64,000 nt of DNA from the NCBI GenBank assembly GCA_013433145.1, contig CM024174.1:7224336-7288335 (forward strand), given 5' to 3'. This document shows positions 63,071 through 64,000 of the stretch, in pieces. The position numbers were made by a program, and so were the translations under genes. The number at the start of each line of letters is the position of its first letter. Within the stretch, counting starts at the first letter, position 1. This DNA comes from Ascaris suum (taxonomy: Eukaryota; Nematoda; Chromadorea; Rhabditida; Ascarididae). The notes beneath the pieces were generated by a model that searched no databases, was not told the origin of the DNA, and was given only the letters and a program-made list of their open reading frames with translations.

Positions 63071-64000
63071 AAGTGATTGCTCCAGAAAAAGTAGGCCATA
63101 ATTAGATACCGCTTGTTATTTTCATACTGCGAACGGACAAATAATGAACTGATTTCTTCTCGTGACATGTTTCAAGTCAACTCGGAGAGTGTATTGACCG
63201 CTCACACTTTTTGTTAGTTCTTCCCTTCTGGGATGTTGATTGTATTTTTTGAAGGTGTGAAGATGGTCAACAATTTTGAATGTATGATAGGATAGTTTGT
63301 CCCCAAAGGTTTGTGAACAAACAATAGAAGTGAAGAAAAAAAACACGAAAAATATGATTAGTGTTAAAAATTAGGCCTACGTCCCTGTTGTTGATCGATG
63401 TCGCCTGAGCTGCCGCACGGTTTCCGCAGTCTGCCTTCGTCAGTTCTGTGTTGACGCCTGGCGTCCCTGATCCACCGTCGAGTTGTCTCTTTGTCCACTG
63501 GCGTCGATCCAACCACGATCACCGCTGGCGTCGACGTTCCCGATCAATGAGCTCCTTTTAACTGCGACCAGCCTGGTTGTCGCGCCGTGCCAAATATTGA
63601 CGCTTTTCGCTCGTCAATGGTCACCTTGGCTTGCCTCTGCCAGTTACGCAAGAATATACATTTGCGCTGAGGTGGTTCGTCTTTTTAATACCACTATCAG
63701 ATTTTGCTGTACAACGACCCGTGTGCACCTAGCCACTGCTTTTTGAACCACACCTCAAACTCGGGTAATTGAACCTTTATTATCGCATATAGACAATAAA
63801 AAACGTGACGAAGAACACTTAATTATCAGAGACGTATATGATGACGATAGATTAACGCATGGCTAAGAAAACTCACGTATAATTATGGGAGATTGCATGA
63901 TATTCTAATAGATTATAGCTCGATTAAACAATTCGCATACATGTCCGATATGTACATAGCACAACAGTGCTTAGATTAAAACGTGACAAAGAAAGCTCAT
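63071..64000. other. Window end, no supported gene
   Basis: A GC-richer patch at 63400-63560 contains the word TGGCGTC three times and is open on both strands, without motif. The remainder is AT-rich and empty. Confidence 0.35.

Noticed and set aside
63400..63560. GC-rich patch open on both strands with three TGGCGTC words
   Set aside because: Considered as a gag fragment, but no zinc knuckle, protease or repeat boundary is visible.

Overview
The window looks like nuclear DNA of a nematode, most likely a clade V (strongylid or rhabditid) species. The grounds are short exons with GT..AG introns ending in TTTCAG-like acceptors, introns from a few hundred bases to more than 1.5 kb, nematode-type families (an MSP-domain protein, J-domain proteins), long G/C homopolymer runs and a Ty3/gypsy LTR retrotransposon. 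There are no bacterial operons, ribosome binding sites, tRNAs, rRNAs or CRISPR arrays that I can see. All gene models below were made by eye from reading frame, splice sites and family motifs.

Layout. 1-7406 (+): most of a long-chain acyl-CoA synthetase whose 5' end lies outside the window; its first intron carries a 36-bp minisatellite of hairpin units. 8922-11586 (-) and 14034-16053 (-): two tandem J-domain (DnaJ/Hsp40) genes, each encoding a small protein with an N-terminal J domain and a C-terminal membrane helix. The first resembles mitochondrial DNAJC30. They share an intron position directly before the HPD motif. 18751-19022 (-): the main exon of a small one-helix membrane protein resembling SMIM12. 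19-24 kb: no gene that I can support. 24168-28347 (+): a signal-peptide exon followed by about 3.5 kb that encodes a very hydrophilic, low-complexity protein in pieces lying in different frames, so either a decayed gene or one with many small exons.

32541-37489: a complete Ty3/gypsy element with near-identical 277-278 bp LTRs, a 5-bp target duplication, gag zinc knuckles, protease, RT, RNase H and integrase. Two frameshifts and one stop interrupt it. 37.5-48 kb is mostly empty, with weak unassigned ORFs near 44.4-46.2 kb. 48149-51996 (-): an MSP-domain protein (VAP/MOSPD-like) with coiled coil and a possible tail anchor. 54054-54172 (-): an isolated exon-like segment.

The last 10 kb is a patchwork: remnants of a non-LTR retrotransposon at 55.2-56.1 and 62.1-63.1 kb, a probable fragment of an ionotropic glutamate receptor ligand-binding domain at 59.4-60.4 kb (+), and a Gln/Asn/Ser/Gly/Tyr-rich exon at 60478-61014 (-).

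The recognised genes do not form one pathway. The only local functional grouping is the pair of J-domain membrane proteins, which look like tandem paralogues. No novel multi-gene system is evident. The more unusual items are the duplicated splice acceptor in the first J-domain gene, the hairpin minisatellite, the disordered broken locus and the recently inserted but disabled retrotransposon.
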